Source: Oscillospiraceae bacterium (GTDB taxonomy: Bacteria > Bacillota > Clostridia > Oscillospirales > Acutalibacteraceae). Taken from it: a DNA stretch of 49,610 nucleotides. Below, one piece after another: positions 40,693 to 49,350 of this stretch. Below the pieces are notes generated by a model. It was not told where the DNA came from. It did no database searches and was given only the letters and a program-made list of their open reading frames with translations. How positions within the stretch are numbered: position 1 is the stretch's first letter; every line of letters begins with the position of its first letter. Made by a program: the position numbers and the translations under genes. The DNA is taken from NCBI GenBank assembly GCA_015066095.1, contig SVPC01000010.1, forward strand, positions 1 through 49,610. The letters run 5' to 3'.

Positions 40693-41481
40693 CTAATTTA
40701 AAACTTCTGATTTTCTACGCTTTCTATATGCACGGGGAGAAACCTCCATATGCTTTGAAAAGAAACGCGAAAAAGTCAATACATCTGTAAATCCAACTGA
40801 ATATGCTGCTTCGGTTATGGTACAGTCACTGTTTTTTAAGATATGAGCGGCGTTTTTAAGTCGCAGATTATTCAAATACTGCTTTGGTGATATTCCAAGG
40901 TGGCGCATAAAGAGATTGTACATATATCTATCATTTATGCCGCAAACATCGGCTACTTGTGTTACGGTAAGAGGCTTGTGATAATTCATATGCATATACC
41001 AAACTGCTTCTTCTACGTAAGGGTTTTTTAGCACCTTGCTTTGTTCGTGGTTAGAAAGAATTTTATAAAACAGTGATAAAGCATACATATTTCCGAGCGT
41101 TGGTTCTCTATTATATAGTTCACCAAGCGTTTGCTTTAGCGCTATTTGAAAATTAAAATCAAAAATTCCGCTTTCATCGGCATTTATATATTCTTGGCAA
41201 AGTTCTTGCCCCACTTTACCGTTAAAGCATATCCAAAAATAGTTCCAAGGCTCTGCTGGGTCGGGATGATATTCCACCGACATCATGGGTGTTATTAAAA
41301 AGCCTTGACCTTTTTTTATACAGGTTCCGTTAAAATAGCCTTTGCCATCCAATACATAATGTAAAATATAAAAATTTCTCCGTCCCGGACCCCATTTGTT
41401 ATTTAAACCAACAGGGTCATAACCGAATTCCAATATTTGAAGAGCATCATTAGGGTCACTATGTGTATGCCAAGTATACAT
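40693..41481 (-). CDS. AraC-family regulator, divergent from GH27 gene
   Basis: A 262-residue AraC/XylS-type regulator. The N-terminal cupin-like sensor includes FYILHYVLDGKGYFNG and GQGFLITPMMSVEYHPD; two C-terminal HTH motifs read LTVTQVADVCGINDRYMYNL and TITEAAYSVGFTDVLTFSRF. TTGGAGG precedes the ATG. It shares 109 bases of control region with the GH27-type gene and probably controls it; its own promoter overlaps that region. Confidence 0.9.
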   Translation of the reverse strand: MYTWHTHSDPNDALQILEFGYDPVGLNNKWGPGRRNFYILHYVLDGKGYFNGTCIKKGQGFLITPMMSVEYHPDPAEPWNYFWICFNGKVGQELCQEYINADESGIFDFNFQIALKQTLGELYNREPTLGNMYALSLFYKILSNHEQSKVLKNPYVEEAVWYMHMNYHKPLTVTQVADVCGINDRYMYNLFMRHLGISPKQYLNNLRLKNAAHILKNSDCTITEAAYSVGFTDVLTFSRFFSKHMEVSPRAYRKRRKSEVLN

Positions 41482-41502
41482 ATCATCGCCTCCAATAGTA
41501 TG

Positions 41503-41532
41503 ATTTTACTATATTTATATATGTTTTGTCAA
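41503..41532 (-). promoter_or_regulatory. Promoter of the AraC gene at 40693-41481
   Basis: On the minus strand TTGACA (41527-41532) and TAAAAT (41503-41508) are 18 bases apart. The divergent GH27 gene has a good -10 (TATAAT, 41556-41561) without a matching -35, as expected of an activator-dependent promoter. Confidence 0.7.
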
Positions 41533-41590
41533 TGTTTTTCGGTGTAATATAGTGTTATAATGACATTAGTAAATCATTAGGAGGTTTTTT

Positions 41591-43042
41591 ATGCATTTAA
41601 CTAAAATTGCCGAATTTAAACCCTTTAGCGGTGCTCCGAAAATCAACATAGCATCTGTATATGGTGCTTCCCCCAACAAACCTTTCCTTTTGCGAATTCC
41701 GGTTACGGGTGAGCGTCCCATATCTTATGGCGCACAAAATTTACCTGAAGGATTGAAACTTGAAGATAACATTATCACAGGTTCTGTGGTATCAGAGGGT
41801 GATTACGAGATAATCTTGACCGCCGAGAATGCTCTTGGGAAAGCAGAGAAAAAGGTGACATTAGAGATACATCCGGGAAATATTCTTTTAACTCCTTTAA
41901 TGGGTTTTACCAGTTGGAATGCGTTTGCAGCTGCAGTTAATCAGGAAAAGATGGAAACCACTGCACAAAAGATGGTAGAACTTGGTATATCTGAATATGG
42001 CTATCAATATGTTAATCTTGATTCATGTTGGCAGGGAGAATATGGCGGTGAATTTGATGCTATTATGCCTAACTCAAAATTCCCCGATATGAAGAAGATG
42101 ACTGATACAATTCACTCCCTGGGATTAAAAGCGGGTATATATTCAACACCCATGCTTTCGGCTTGGCCTACACAAGTTCCGTTATTCCCCGGTTGCACTA
42201 CAGGTGAACCTGATAAGCGATTCCCGCTTGTAAATGGTGGTATAGGCGTAGAGCGCAAAGAAAAAAACAACGCTTTACAATGGAGTGATTGGGGCTTTGA
42301 TTATTTAAAATACGACTGGGAGCCTACCGATACCTATAATGCCGAGATAATGCGTGAAATTCTCGCCGAAATGGAGCGTGATTTCGGTTACTGCGTTACT
42401 GTGCGCGTAATTAAGCGAAATATCAATTATTGGAGTAAATATGTTAACTCTTATCGTTGTTGTGTAGACTCTTCGGGAAAATGGCCTAATTTCCTTGAGA
42501 TTTACCGCACATATTTTGAGTTTATGAATTACTGGAATAAGGGACATTATTGCGACCTTGATATGCTCGATATGGGTAATTGCCGTTTCAAAGAGATAAT
42601 GACCGAGGATGAGCAAATAGTGGCTTACTCTGCTCGTGCGTTTTTAGGCTCTCCCATACAAATAAGCACCAATCTTGAAAAACCGGGTGACTTTGAACTT
42701 GCCGTATATTGTAATGAAGAAATTATTGCAATTAACCAAGACAGTGCTTTTTGTGCTGCGCTTCCTATTTTCAGAAACAAGCAAGGCGAAGCAGAACTTG
42801 ATATTTTTGAGAAAGAGTTAGAAGATGGCACATACGCATATGCTTTCTTTAATATTGGCGAAACAAAACAAACTGTTATTGGTCGTTTTGAAAATAATGC
42901 GTTATTGCGAGATGTGTGGGCAAAAGAGGATTTACCAGAGGCACTTTATCTTGATATGGAATTGGCGCCACACACCGTTCGTATACTTAAATCAAGCCAA
43001 AAAATCAAATCTATCACCCATGCGGTTGGCGGTAAAAAATAA
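41591..43042 (+). CDS. GH27-type alpha-galactosidase-like glycosidase with Ig-like N-domain
   Basis: A 483-residue enzyme. Residues about 10-95 form a small Ig-like (He_PIG type) beta domain. The GH27-like barrel starts at LMGFTSWNAFAAAVNQEKM. The nucleophile is probably the Asp in FDYLKYDWEP, and the acid/base an Asp near CCVDSSGKW or DLDMLDMGN. A beta domain closes the protein. GH27 includes alpha-galactosidases, alpha-N-acetylgalactosaminidases and isomaltodextranases. KYDW in place of the usual KYDxC suggests a divergent subgroup, so the sugar is uncertain. No signal peptide. AGGAGG precedes the ATG. Confidence 0.82.
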   Translation: MHLTKIAEFKPFSGAPKINIASVYGASPNKPFLLRIPVTGERPISYGAQNLPEGLKLEDNIITGSVVSEGDYEIILTAENALGKAEKKVTLEIHPGNILLTPLMGFTSWNAFAAAVNQEKMETTAQKMVELGISEYGYQYVNLDSCWQGEYGGEFDAIMPNSKFPDMKKMTDTIHSLGLKAGIYSTPMLSAWPTQVPLFPGCTTGEPDKRFPLVNGGIGVERKEKNNALQWSDWGFDYLKYDWEPTDTYNAEIMREILAEMERDFGYCVTVRVIKRNINYWSKYVNSYRCCVDSSGKWPNFLEIYRTYFEFMNYWNKGHYCDLDMLDMGNCRFKEIMTEDEQIVAYSARAFLGSPIQISTNLEKPGDFELAVYCNEEIIAINQDSAFCAALPIFRNKQGEAELDIFEKELEDGTYAYAFFNIGETKQTVIGRFENNALLRDVWAKEDLPEALYLDMELAPHTVRILKSSQKIKSITHAVGGKK

Positions 43043-43047
43043 AAGCA

Positions 43048-43075
43048 AAAAACACTCCCTGTGGGGAGTGTTTTT
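43048..43075. terminator. Bidirectional terminator after the GH27 gene
   Basis: A 12-bp stem AAAAACACTCCC / GGGAGTGTTTTT with loop TGTG between convergent genes. Confidence 0.88.
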
Positions 43076-43316
43076 ACTTTTCGGTTTCCCACTTTGCGTT
43101 TTTTGAGTGTTTATTTTGGCGGTCGGTTTGTATGATTTTATCATTAAAGCCTTGAGCAATTGCAGGGTACTGGTTTTCGGTATCACAGGTGGGCTGGATT
43201 TCATAAGTGCCGTATTCATTGATTAAATCAAACACATTTTTGCTTTCTTCCTTGGGTTTTAGGGGTGAATTTGGGGTGCGGTCGGGTGTTTCGGGGAATT
43301 TATCTTGTTTTTTCAT
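43074..43316 (-). CDS. Small conserved-looking hypothetical protein
   Basis: I do not recognise the family. The 80-residue product is polar, with a Pro/Lys-rich N-terminus (FPETPDRTPNSPLKPKEE), a central NVFDLINEYGTYEIQPTCDT that looks conserved in style, and a charged C-terminus. No membrane segment or signal is present, and there is one cysteine. AAGGAG at a good distance before the ATG and the terminator at its stop support a real gene. It is divergent from serS. Confidence 0.7.
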   Translation of the reverse strand: MKKQDKFPETPDRTPNSPLKPKEESKNVFDLINEYGTYEIQPTCDTENQYPAIAQGFNDKIIQTDRQNKHSKNAKWETEK

Positions 43317-43334
43317 AAAATTTTCTCCTTAAAA

Positions 43335-43363
43335 TTGACATATTTTTTTATTTGTGGTATACT
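43335..43363 (+). promoter_or_regulatory. Promoter of serS
   Basis: TTGACA (43335-43340), 17-base spacer, TATACT (43358-43363). The leader would be only about 30 bases, too short for a T-box riboswitch, which many Firmicutes serS genes carry. Confidence 0.8.
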
Positions 43364-43398
43364 TTATGAGTATTATTTTGCCCTTTGGAGGAGAAAAA

Positions 43399-44694
43399 AT
43401 GCTCGATATTAAATTTATTTGTGAAAATCCTGATTTAGTAAAGGAAAATATCAAGAAAAAATTTAAAGACTCAAAACTTCCTTTGGTTGATGAGGTTATT
43501 GAACTTTATAACAAAAAATGCGATGCTAACAGCCGCGCAAATGAACTTCGCGCTAACCGCAACAAGATAAGTAAGCAGATTGGTATGCTTATGGGTCAAG
43601 GTAAGCGTGACGAAGCCGAAGAAATGAAAAAACTTGTTAGCGAACAGGCAGAAGAATTAAAGGCTTTGGAAGAAAAAGAAGCCGAATATGGTAAACTTGT
43701 TTTGGAAGCTCAAATGAAGATTCCGAACATTGTGGATGAAAGTGTACCCGTTGGTCGTGACGACAGCGAAAATGTTGAGGTTACTTGTTATGGTGAAAAA
43801 TGGGAGCCCGATTTTGAAATTCCTTACCATACCGATATTATGGCGGCTTTCGACGGCATAGATAAAGAGGCGGCAGGTAAGGTTGCAGGGGAAGGCTTTT
43901 ATTATCTTATGGGTGACATTGCCCGTCTTCACTCGGCGGTTCTTTCTTATGCTCGTGACTTTATGATAGATAAGGGCTTTACCTATTGCATTCCGCCATT
44001 TATGATTAGAAGCAATGTTGTAACAGGCGTTATGAGTTTTGAAGAAATGGATGCTATGATGTATAAAATAGAGGGTGAAGACCTTTATTTAATCGGCACA
44101 TCAGAACATTCTATGATAGGTAAATTTATTGATACTATCACACCTGAAGAAAAACTTCCTTTAACTCTTACAAGTTATTCACCTTGCTTCCGCAAAGAAA
44201 AGGGCGCACACGGTATAGAGGAGCGCGGTATTTATCGTATCCACCAGTTTGAAAAACAGGAAATGATAGTTATCTGCAAACCTGAAGAAAGTATGGACTG
44301 GTTCAATAAAATGTGGAACTATTCTGTAGAACTTTTCCGTAATCTTGATATCCCTGTTCGTACACTTGAATGTTGTACAGGAGACTTGGCAGACCTTAAG
44401 GTTAAGTCTTATGATATTGAAGCTTGGAGTCCCAAACAGCAAAAGTATTTTGAGGTTTGCTCTTGCTCTAACTTGGGTGATGCTCAGGCTCGTCGTTTGG
44501 GCATCCGCGTCAAGGGTGAAGGCGGTAAAAAGTACTTGGCACACACACTTAATAACACAGTTGTAGCACCGCCTAGAATGCTTATCGCATTTTTAGAAAA
44601 CAACCTTCAATTTGACGGTCAAAAATATTCGGTAAAAATTCCGAAAGCTTTACAACCTTATATGGGCGGTAAGGAAATTATTGAAAGTAAGTAA
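43399..44694 (+). CDS. serS: Seryl-tRNA synthetase
   Basis: The class II enzyme charges serine tRNAs; 431 residues. The N-terminal coiled-coil arm that grips the tRNA long arm spans about residues 30-105. Catalytic motif 2 reads CFRKEKGAHGIEERGIYRIH and motif 3 includes VVAPPRMLIAFLEN; TSEHSMIGKF and EVCSCSNLGDAQARR lie between. The segment KGAHGIEERG differs from the AGSAGRDTRG-type form common in bacteria, so this is a divergent branch. ATG at 43399 follows GGAGGAG. A cognate tRNA-Ser lies at 38281-38369. Confidence 0.94.
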   Translation: MLDIKFICENPDLVKENIKKKFKDSKLPLVDEVIELYNKKCDANSRANELRANRNKISKQIGMLMGQGKRDEAEEMKKLVSEQAEELKALEEKEAEYGKLVLEAQMKIPNIVDESVPVGRDDSENVEVTCYGEKWEPDFEIPYHTDIMAAFDGIDKEAAGKVAGEGFYYLMGDIARLHSAVLSYARDFMIDKGFTYCIPPFMIRSNVVTGVMSFEEMDAMMYKIEGEDLYLIGTSEHSMIGKFIDTITPEEKLPLTLTSYSPCFRKEKGAHGIEERGIYRIHQFEKQEMIVICKPEESMDWFNKMWNYSVELFRNLDIPVRTLECCTGDLADLKVKSYDIEAWSPKQQKYFEVCSCSNLGDAQARRLGIRVKGEGGKKYLAHTLNNTVVAPPRMLIAFLENNLQFDGQKYSVKIPKALQPYMGGKEIIESK

Positions 44695-44695
44695 C

Positions 44696-44723
44696 AAAAA
44701 TCTCCGCGAGAGCGGAGATTTTT
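44696..44723 (+). terminator. Terminator after serS
   Basis: AAAAATCTCCGC / GCGGAGATTTTT with loop GAGA, two bases past the stop. Confidence 0.9.
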
Positions 44724-44742
44724 ATTGTAAATCAAATAAAAG

Positions 44743-44771
44743 TTGCAACCCGGTTAGAATTATAGTATTAT
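44743..44771 (+). promoter_or_regulatory. Promoter of the radical-SAM/DUF2344 pair
   Basis: TTGCAA (44743-44748), 17-base spacer, TATTAT (44766-44771), about 28 bases before the ATG at 44800. Confidence 0.6.
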
Positions 44772-44799
44772 TAAATCAGTATATTTTTGGAGTAGGTTT

Positions 44800-46644
44800 A
44801 TGGATAATAAGGAATTTGAAAAATTGTTACTTACAGTTCAAAAACCCGGTAGATATTCGGGTGGTGAAATTAATAGTGTTATAAAAGATAAGACACAGGT
44901 GGATGTGCGTTTTGCGTTTTGTTTTCCTGATACTTATGAAATAGGTATGTCACACCTTGGTATGAAAATTTTATATTCACAATTCAACGAGCGTGACGAT
45001 ATTTGGTGTGAGCGTGTTTTTGCACCGTGGACCGATTTTGAACAGGTTATGCGTCAGCATAATATACCGCTTTTTGGTCTTGAAAGCCGTGACCCTATAA
45101 AAGATTTTGATTTTATCGGTTTCACTTTGCAGTACGAAATGAGCTATACTAATGTGCTTAATATGCTTGATTTGGCAGGAGTACCGCTAAAATCAAGTGA
45201 GCGTAATGAAAGTTACCCGCTTGTAGTTGCGGGTGGACCTTGTGTATGTAATGCCGAGCCTTTGGCTGATTTTATTGATATTTTCTTCCTTGGCGAAGGT
45301 GAAGAAGTAGATTTAGATGTAATCGACCTTTATAAAAAGTATAAATCACAAGGCTTTAACAAGGCAGAGTTTTTAAAAGAAGCCGCAAAAATTGAGGGTG
45401 TTTATGTGCCGTCACTTTATGAGGTTGAATATTTACCTGATGGTAAAATTAAGTCTATAACCCCCAAAGAAGGCGCACCAAAAACTATAAAAAAGCGTAT
45501 TATTGCCGATATGGACAAGGCGTTTTATCCCGAAAAGTTTGTGGTGCCGTTTATTCAGATTGTCCACGACCGCGCCGTGCAAGAAGTCTTTCGCGGTTGT
45601 ATACGCGGTTGCCGTTTTTGTCAGGCAGGTTTTATTTACCGACCTGTGCGTGAAAAAAGTGTCGAAACAGTAAACCGTCAGGCAAAATGCCTTTGCGAAA
45701 GTACGGGATATGATGAAATTTCACTCTCGTCACTTAGTACGAGTGACTATCGCGAGTTAGAGCCGCTTCTCAACAATATGCTCTCTTGGACAGAAGAAAA
45801 TCATATAAGCCTTGCTTTGCCGTCACTTAGAATAGACAATTTTTCTGAAGAGTTGCTTGAAAAAATTGCCCATGTAAGAAAGACGGGTCTTACATTTGCA
45901 CCCGAAGCCGGTACACAGCGTCTTCGCGATGTTATAAACAAAAATGTCACCGAACAAGAGATAATGACTACCTGCAAGACCGCATTTGAAGGCGGTTATA
46001 CTGCGGTTAAACTTTATTTTATGATGGGACTTCCTACTGAAACCGATGAAGATTTAAAGGGTATTGCCGATTTAGGTCAAAAAATAGTGGATATGTATTA
46101 CGCTATGCCCAATAGACCTAAGGGCAAATCTGTATCGGTTTCTATGAGTGTGGCGGTGTTTGTGCCAAAGCCGTTTACCCCTTTCCAGTTTGAGCCACAA
46201 ATCACAAAGATGGAAATGGAAAGAAAACAAGCGTATTTGAAGTCTTGTATTACCACCCGCAAGATTGACCTTAGTATGCACGACAGTTCCACAAGTTTTC
46301 TTGAAGCCGTTTTTGCAAAGGGTGACAGACGTTTGGGCGCTGTTTTGGAAAAGGCCTTCGAAAAGGGTTGCAAGTTTGACAGTTGGAGTGAATGTTTTGA
46401 CATTGATAAATGGAATGAAGCATTCTCTGAATGTGGTATAGACCCCGATTTCTATTCACTCCGCACACGTGACTATGATGAAATTAACCCTTGGGACCAC
46501 CTTGATTATGCGGTTTCTAAAGAATTTTTAATTCGCGAAAACGAGTTGGCGCACAAGGACACTACAACACCCAACTGCCGACAAAAATGTTCGGCTTGCG
46601 GTGCAAATTGTTATGGGGCAGGTGTTTGTTTTGAGAGACGTTAG
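44800..46644 (+). CDS. Radical-SAM protein of the TIGR03960 type
   Basis: A 614-residue radical-SAM enzyme. An N-terminal B12-binding-like region (PDTYEIGMSHLGMKILYSQF, VVAGGPCVCNAEPLADFID) precedes the radical-SAM core with the CxxxCxxC motif in GCIRGCRFCQAGFIYRP (about 265-281). The C-terminus has further cysteines (CRQKCSACGANCYGAGVC), probably a second metal site. TIGR03960 is uncharacterised, and this gene is nearly always followed by a TIGR03936/DUF2344 gene, as here. Ribosome or RNA modification has been suspected because of linkage to rng and rplU, which is absent here. GGAG precedes the ATG. Confidence 0.9.
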   Translation: MDNKEFEKLLLTVQKPGRYSGGEINSVIKDKTQVDVRFAFCFPDTYEIGMSHLGMKILYSQFNERDDIWCERVFAPWTDFEQVMRQHNIPLFGLESRDPIKDFDFIGFTLQYEMSYTNVLNMLDLAGVPLKSSERNESYPLVVAGGPCVCNAEPLADFIDIFFLGEGEEVDLDVIDLYKKYKSQGFNKAEFLKEAAKIEGVYVPSLYEVEYLPDGKIKSITPKEGAPKTIKKRIIADMDKAFYPEKFVVPFIQIVHDRAVQEVFRGCIRGCRFCQAGFIYRPVREKSVETVNRQAKCLCESTGYDEISLSSLSTSDYRELEPLLNNMLSWTEENHISLALPSLRIDNFSEELLEKIAHVRKTGLTFAPEAGTQRLRDVINKNVTEQEIMTTCKTAFEGGYTAVKLYFMMGLPTETDEDLKGIADLGQKIVDMYYAMPNRPKGKSVSVSMSVAVFVPKPFTPFQFEPQITKMEMERKQAYLKSCITTRKIDLSMHDSSTSFLEAVFAKGDRRLGAVLEKAFEKGCKFDSWSECFDIDKWNEAFSECGIDPDFYSLRTRDYDEINPWDHLDYAVSKEFLIRENELAHKDTTTPNCRQKCSACGANCYGAGVCFERR

Positions 46645-47272
46645 AGTTTTTTACAAGAAAAAGGGAGCGATGAAGTTTGTGTCCCATCTTGATATGAACC
46701 GCTTTATGACAAGGCTTATAAATAAGGCAAAAATTCCGATTTGGTTTACCGAGGGTTTTAATCAACACGCTTATTTTAATTTTGCCGTGCCTTTAAGTCT
46801 TGGATACGAAGGTGATTATGAAATATTAGATTTACGAATTGTAGACCCAGATTATTCAAATAAGCAGTTGCTTAAAGATTTGAACTTTGCCACAGTTCCC
46901 GGTATCGAATTTTGGGCGGCAGAAGAGCCTATCTTCAAAATGAAAGAGCTACGATTTGCTGAGTTTGAGATTTTGTTTGATGATATAGAGGATATTACCA
47001 AAAGTATCAAAAACTTTTTCGCAAAGGATACTATCATTACCCAGAAGACCACTAAAAAGGGCGGTACAAAGGATATTGACATAGCACCACTTATAAAAAA
47101 AGCAGAGCTTAATAGTAATAAATTAACCTTAATTTTAACTGCAGGTAACGAAAATAACCTTAACCCGTCTTTGGTGCTTTCTACTTTGTTTGAAACAGAG
47201 AAAATAGAGCCCATTTATTACACAGTTACTCGTAAAATGATTTATGACAGCGAACTAAAACCTTTTAAATAA
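46631..47272 (+). CDS. DUF2344 (TIGR03936) radical-SAM-linked protein
   Basis: A 213-residue protein of the TIGR03936 family, the fixed partner of TIGR03960. It begins VRVFYKKKGAMKFVSHLDMNRFM and continues with TEGFNQHAYFNFAVPLSLGYEG, both typical. TTG at 46631 is chosen: it overlaps the upstream gene by 14 bases and follows a G-rich ribosome site; a longer start at 46601 lies deep inside the upstream gene. The function is unknown; it probably forms a complex with the radical-SAM enzyme. Confidence 0.9.
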   Translation: MRDVRVFYKKKGAMKFVSHLDMNRFMTRLINKAKIPIWFTEGFNQHAYFNFAVPLSLGYEGDYEILDLRIVDPDYSNKQLLKDLNFATVPGIEFWAAEEPIFKMKELRFAEFEILFDDIEDITKSIKNFFAKDTIITQKTTKKGGTKDIDIAPLIKKAELNSNKLTLILTAGNENNLNPSLVLSTLFETEKIEPIYYTVTRKMIYDSELKPFK

Positions 47273-47340
47273 AGGTGTCTATATTAGCATTTTTTATGAA
47301 AAATGATTGTTTTAATTTTGAAAAACAATAAAACAAATGA

Positions 47341-47371
47341 AAAACCGCAACCCAAACGGGTTGCGGTTTTG
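47341..47371. terminator. Terminator between convergent genes
   Basis: AAAACCGCAACCC / GGGTTGCGGTTTT, loop AAAC, perfect 13 bp, with T-runs on both strands. Confidence 0.9.
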
Positions 47372-48130
47372 TTATGTTTTTGCCATTTTCATTACGAGAG
47401 CGGTCGGCAATATTTTTGAAACTACGCGGTAAAATTTATAGAAGAAGTGGTCGCAAAAAACGGCTTTGTGTTTTTTAGAAGCTTTAAGCGAATGTTCAGC
47501 TACTCTTTGTGCATTGTCGCGCGGTAGCATATCAAAGGTTTTGCTGTCACCCTTGTTTATCCCTGCAACACCTAAAAATTCGGTTTCCATAGGGCCGGGG
47601 CAAACTGATAAAACGTTTATTTTGCGACTTTTAAGTTCGTCGCGTAGGGCTCTTGAAAAACTCATAACAAATGCTTTGGTAGATGAATAAACTGCCATAC
47701 GGTTATTGGGTGCAAAGGACGCTATTGAGCAGGTGTTTATTATTTCCGCGCCATTATTCATAAATGGTAAAGTCACACTTGTTATAACTGTAAGTGATTC
47801 GCAGTTAAGTCTTATCATACCCGCATTATCTTGGGTAGATATTTCGTAAAATAAACCCAATTTGCCAAAACCTGCGTTATTTATAAGCAAGGTTACTTCT
47901 GCATTTTGGGTTTCGAGCAGGTTTTTATACTCTTCTATTGCCGTATCGCTTGTAATATCAAGCGGTACGATACGGTATTTTTTGCTTAAATTCGATGCCA
48001 CTTCTTCGAGTTTGTCTTTCCGACGGGCAACAAGCCAGATTTCGTCTACATCAGGGCGCAAGCGACTAACCGCCAAGGCATATTCTTTGCCAAGACCTGA
48101 TGAAGCACCTGTAATTACCGCAATTTTCAT
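47372..48130 (-). CDS. Short-chain dehydrogenase/reductase
   Basis: A 252-residue SDR. The cofactor motif is TGASSGLGKEYALAV at residues 7-21, NNAGFGKLG stabilises the fold, and the catalytic Ser-Tyr-Lys set is visible in INTCSIASFAPNNRMAVYSSTKAF. ARRKDKLEE after the second strand suggests NADP(H) use. The C-terminus ends in a basic, hydrophobic stretch (FFYKFYRVVSKILPTALVMK), typical of classical SDRs near membranes or lipids. The substrate is unknown, and no neighbour gives a pathway. Confidence 0.9.
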   Translation of the reverse strand: MKIAVITGASSGLGKEYALAVSRLRPDVDEIWLVARRKDKLEEVASNLSKKYRIVPLDITSDTAIEEYKNLLETQNAEVTLLINNAGFGKLGLFYEISTQDNAGMIRLNCESLTVITSVTLPFMNNGAEIINTCSIASFAPNNRMAVYSSTKAFVMSFSRALRDELKSRKINVLSVCPGPMETEFLGVAGINKGDSKTFDMLPRDNAQRVAEHSLKASKKHKAVFCDHFFYKFYRVVSKILPTALVMKMAKT

Positions 48131-48203
48131 ATTATTACATCCTTTAATTATTTTATGGATATTTGCAATCTGAAATTAAATATACCACATTTTACCTAAA
48201 ATT

Positions 48204-49271
48204 TCAAGCAAACAGTTTTTGTAAAAATAAGTCGGCGAAATTGCCGAGCGCATTAAAGTCCATAGCATTTATATAAAAACTTTCTAACTCGTCGTGGACT
48301 TCTTTCGCCTTTTTAAGCGTGTCGGCGCAAGCGGTGAGTAAACTTTCTCTCACTTTACGGTTTAGTTTAAGGCGCGGTAACGAGTTGTGAAGCAGTTTAC
48401 TGCTCACGAAACGACGGGCGTGGATACGGCGTGTCTCAGTTGGGAAAACGGTGCGGTTATCTTCGGTTACAAATGCAAGTGATAATTCTGGTATTATAAT
48501 GTGGTCAATAATAAGTGACGGCAAAAACGGATTTTTGAGAGTTATAATTTCATAACCGTTTATAAGACAGTAGTTGCGGATTTCGTTCATTATTATATTA
48601 GAACAAGCGCGGTGCTTGTCGGATATTATAACAAGTTTTTTGCAACTGTTTAGTATTGTTTCGGGGTAGGTGATAATACCTTGGGGTGTGATACCGCCTA
48701 AAAATGCTTCCCATTCGTAAGGCGTACCGTTTTTTGATGGAATATTTTTTTTGCATAGTTTAGTAGCAAAATTTTTGGTTTCAACCTTTTTGGTGCATAA
48801 AAGCGCGGTTTTATATTCGTCAAGCATAATCTGCCCTGCCGCCATTAAATACTTTTGAGCGGTCTGGTGTAATGCTTTGTTGCGGTCGGTAATTTCAATT
48901 ATTTCTTTTGGGTTGCTAATTTTGGTACTGTCCCAAAATTGTCCGAAATTTAAAATCTCTTCGCAAACGGCGGGATAGCGTGGGTCTACGGTGTGTGGTG
49001 CTGTGCCGTCCATAATAACGGTTTTGCGTTTAGGTAAAATAACCGCATCAAGTGAATGTGGGTCAGAACTACAGGGGCAAAGGATATAATTTTCGCCTTT
49101 TTCTTTGGCTTTAGTAGCAACCTTTTTCATAAAGGAAGATTTTCCTGTACCGGGACCGCCCTTTATTATGTATGTTTTCCAGTTATCACTAGGGTTGTAG
49201 CAGTCGGCAAAATGACTTACAAACCCCTCGCAAGAATTTGCTGCTAAAAAATATTTTAAAGTTTTTTCCAT
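48204..49271 (-). CDS. P-loop ATPase of the PRK06851 type
   Basis: A 355-residue ATP-binding protein of a family with two nucleotide-binding halves and no settled function. Walker A is IIKGGPGTGKSSFMKKVATK (about residues 33-52); CPCSSDPHSLDAVILPKRK follows. The second half contains another hydrophobic strand with a histidine-lysine motif (KLVIISDKHRACSNIIM). ATG at 49271 is chosen because GGAGGT precedes it; an in-frame start 51 bases further upstream lies inside the rnpB promoter. It is divergent from rnpB. Confidence 0.85.
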   Translation of the reverse strand: MEKTLKYFLAANSCEGFVSHFADCYNPSDNWKTYIIKGGPGTGKSSFMKKVATKAKEKGENYILCPCSSDPHSLDAVILPKRKTVIMDGTAPHTVDPRYPAVCEEILNFGQFWDSTKISNPKEIIEITDRNKALHQTAQKYLMAAGQIMLDEYKTALLCTKKVETKNFATKLCKKNIPSKNGTPYEWEAFLGGITPQGIITYPETILNSCKKLVIISDKHRACSNIIMNEIRNYCLINGYEIITLKNPFLPSLIIDHIIIPELSLAFVTEDNRTVFPTETRRIHARRFVSSKLLHNSLPRLKLNRKVRESLLTACADTLKKAKEVHDELESFYINAMDFNALGNFADLFLQKLFA

Positions 49272-49315
49272 AAAATTACCTCCAAACACTAATATTTTAT
49301 GAAAAAAACGCAGAT

Positions 49316-49344
49316 TTGACACAAAGGAAAATTTGTGTTAAAAT
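49316..49344 (+). promoter_or_regulatory. Promoter of rnpB
   Basis: TTGACA (49316-49321), 17-base spacer, TAAAAT (49339-49344), predicting a transcript start near 49351, exactly where the RNase P RNA begins. Confidence 0.85.
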
Positions 49345-49350
49345 ACCGTT

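Noticed and set aside
43364-43398. A T-box riboswitch upstream of serS
   Set aside because: The promoter at 43335-43363 leaves only about 30 bases of leader, far too short for a T-box.
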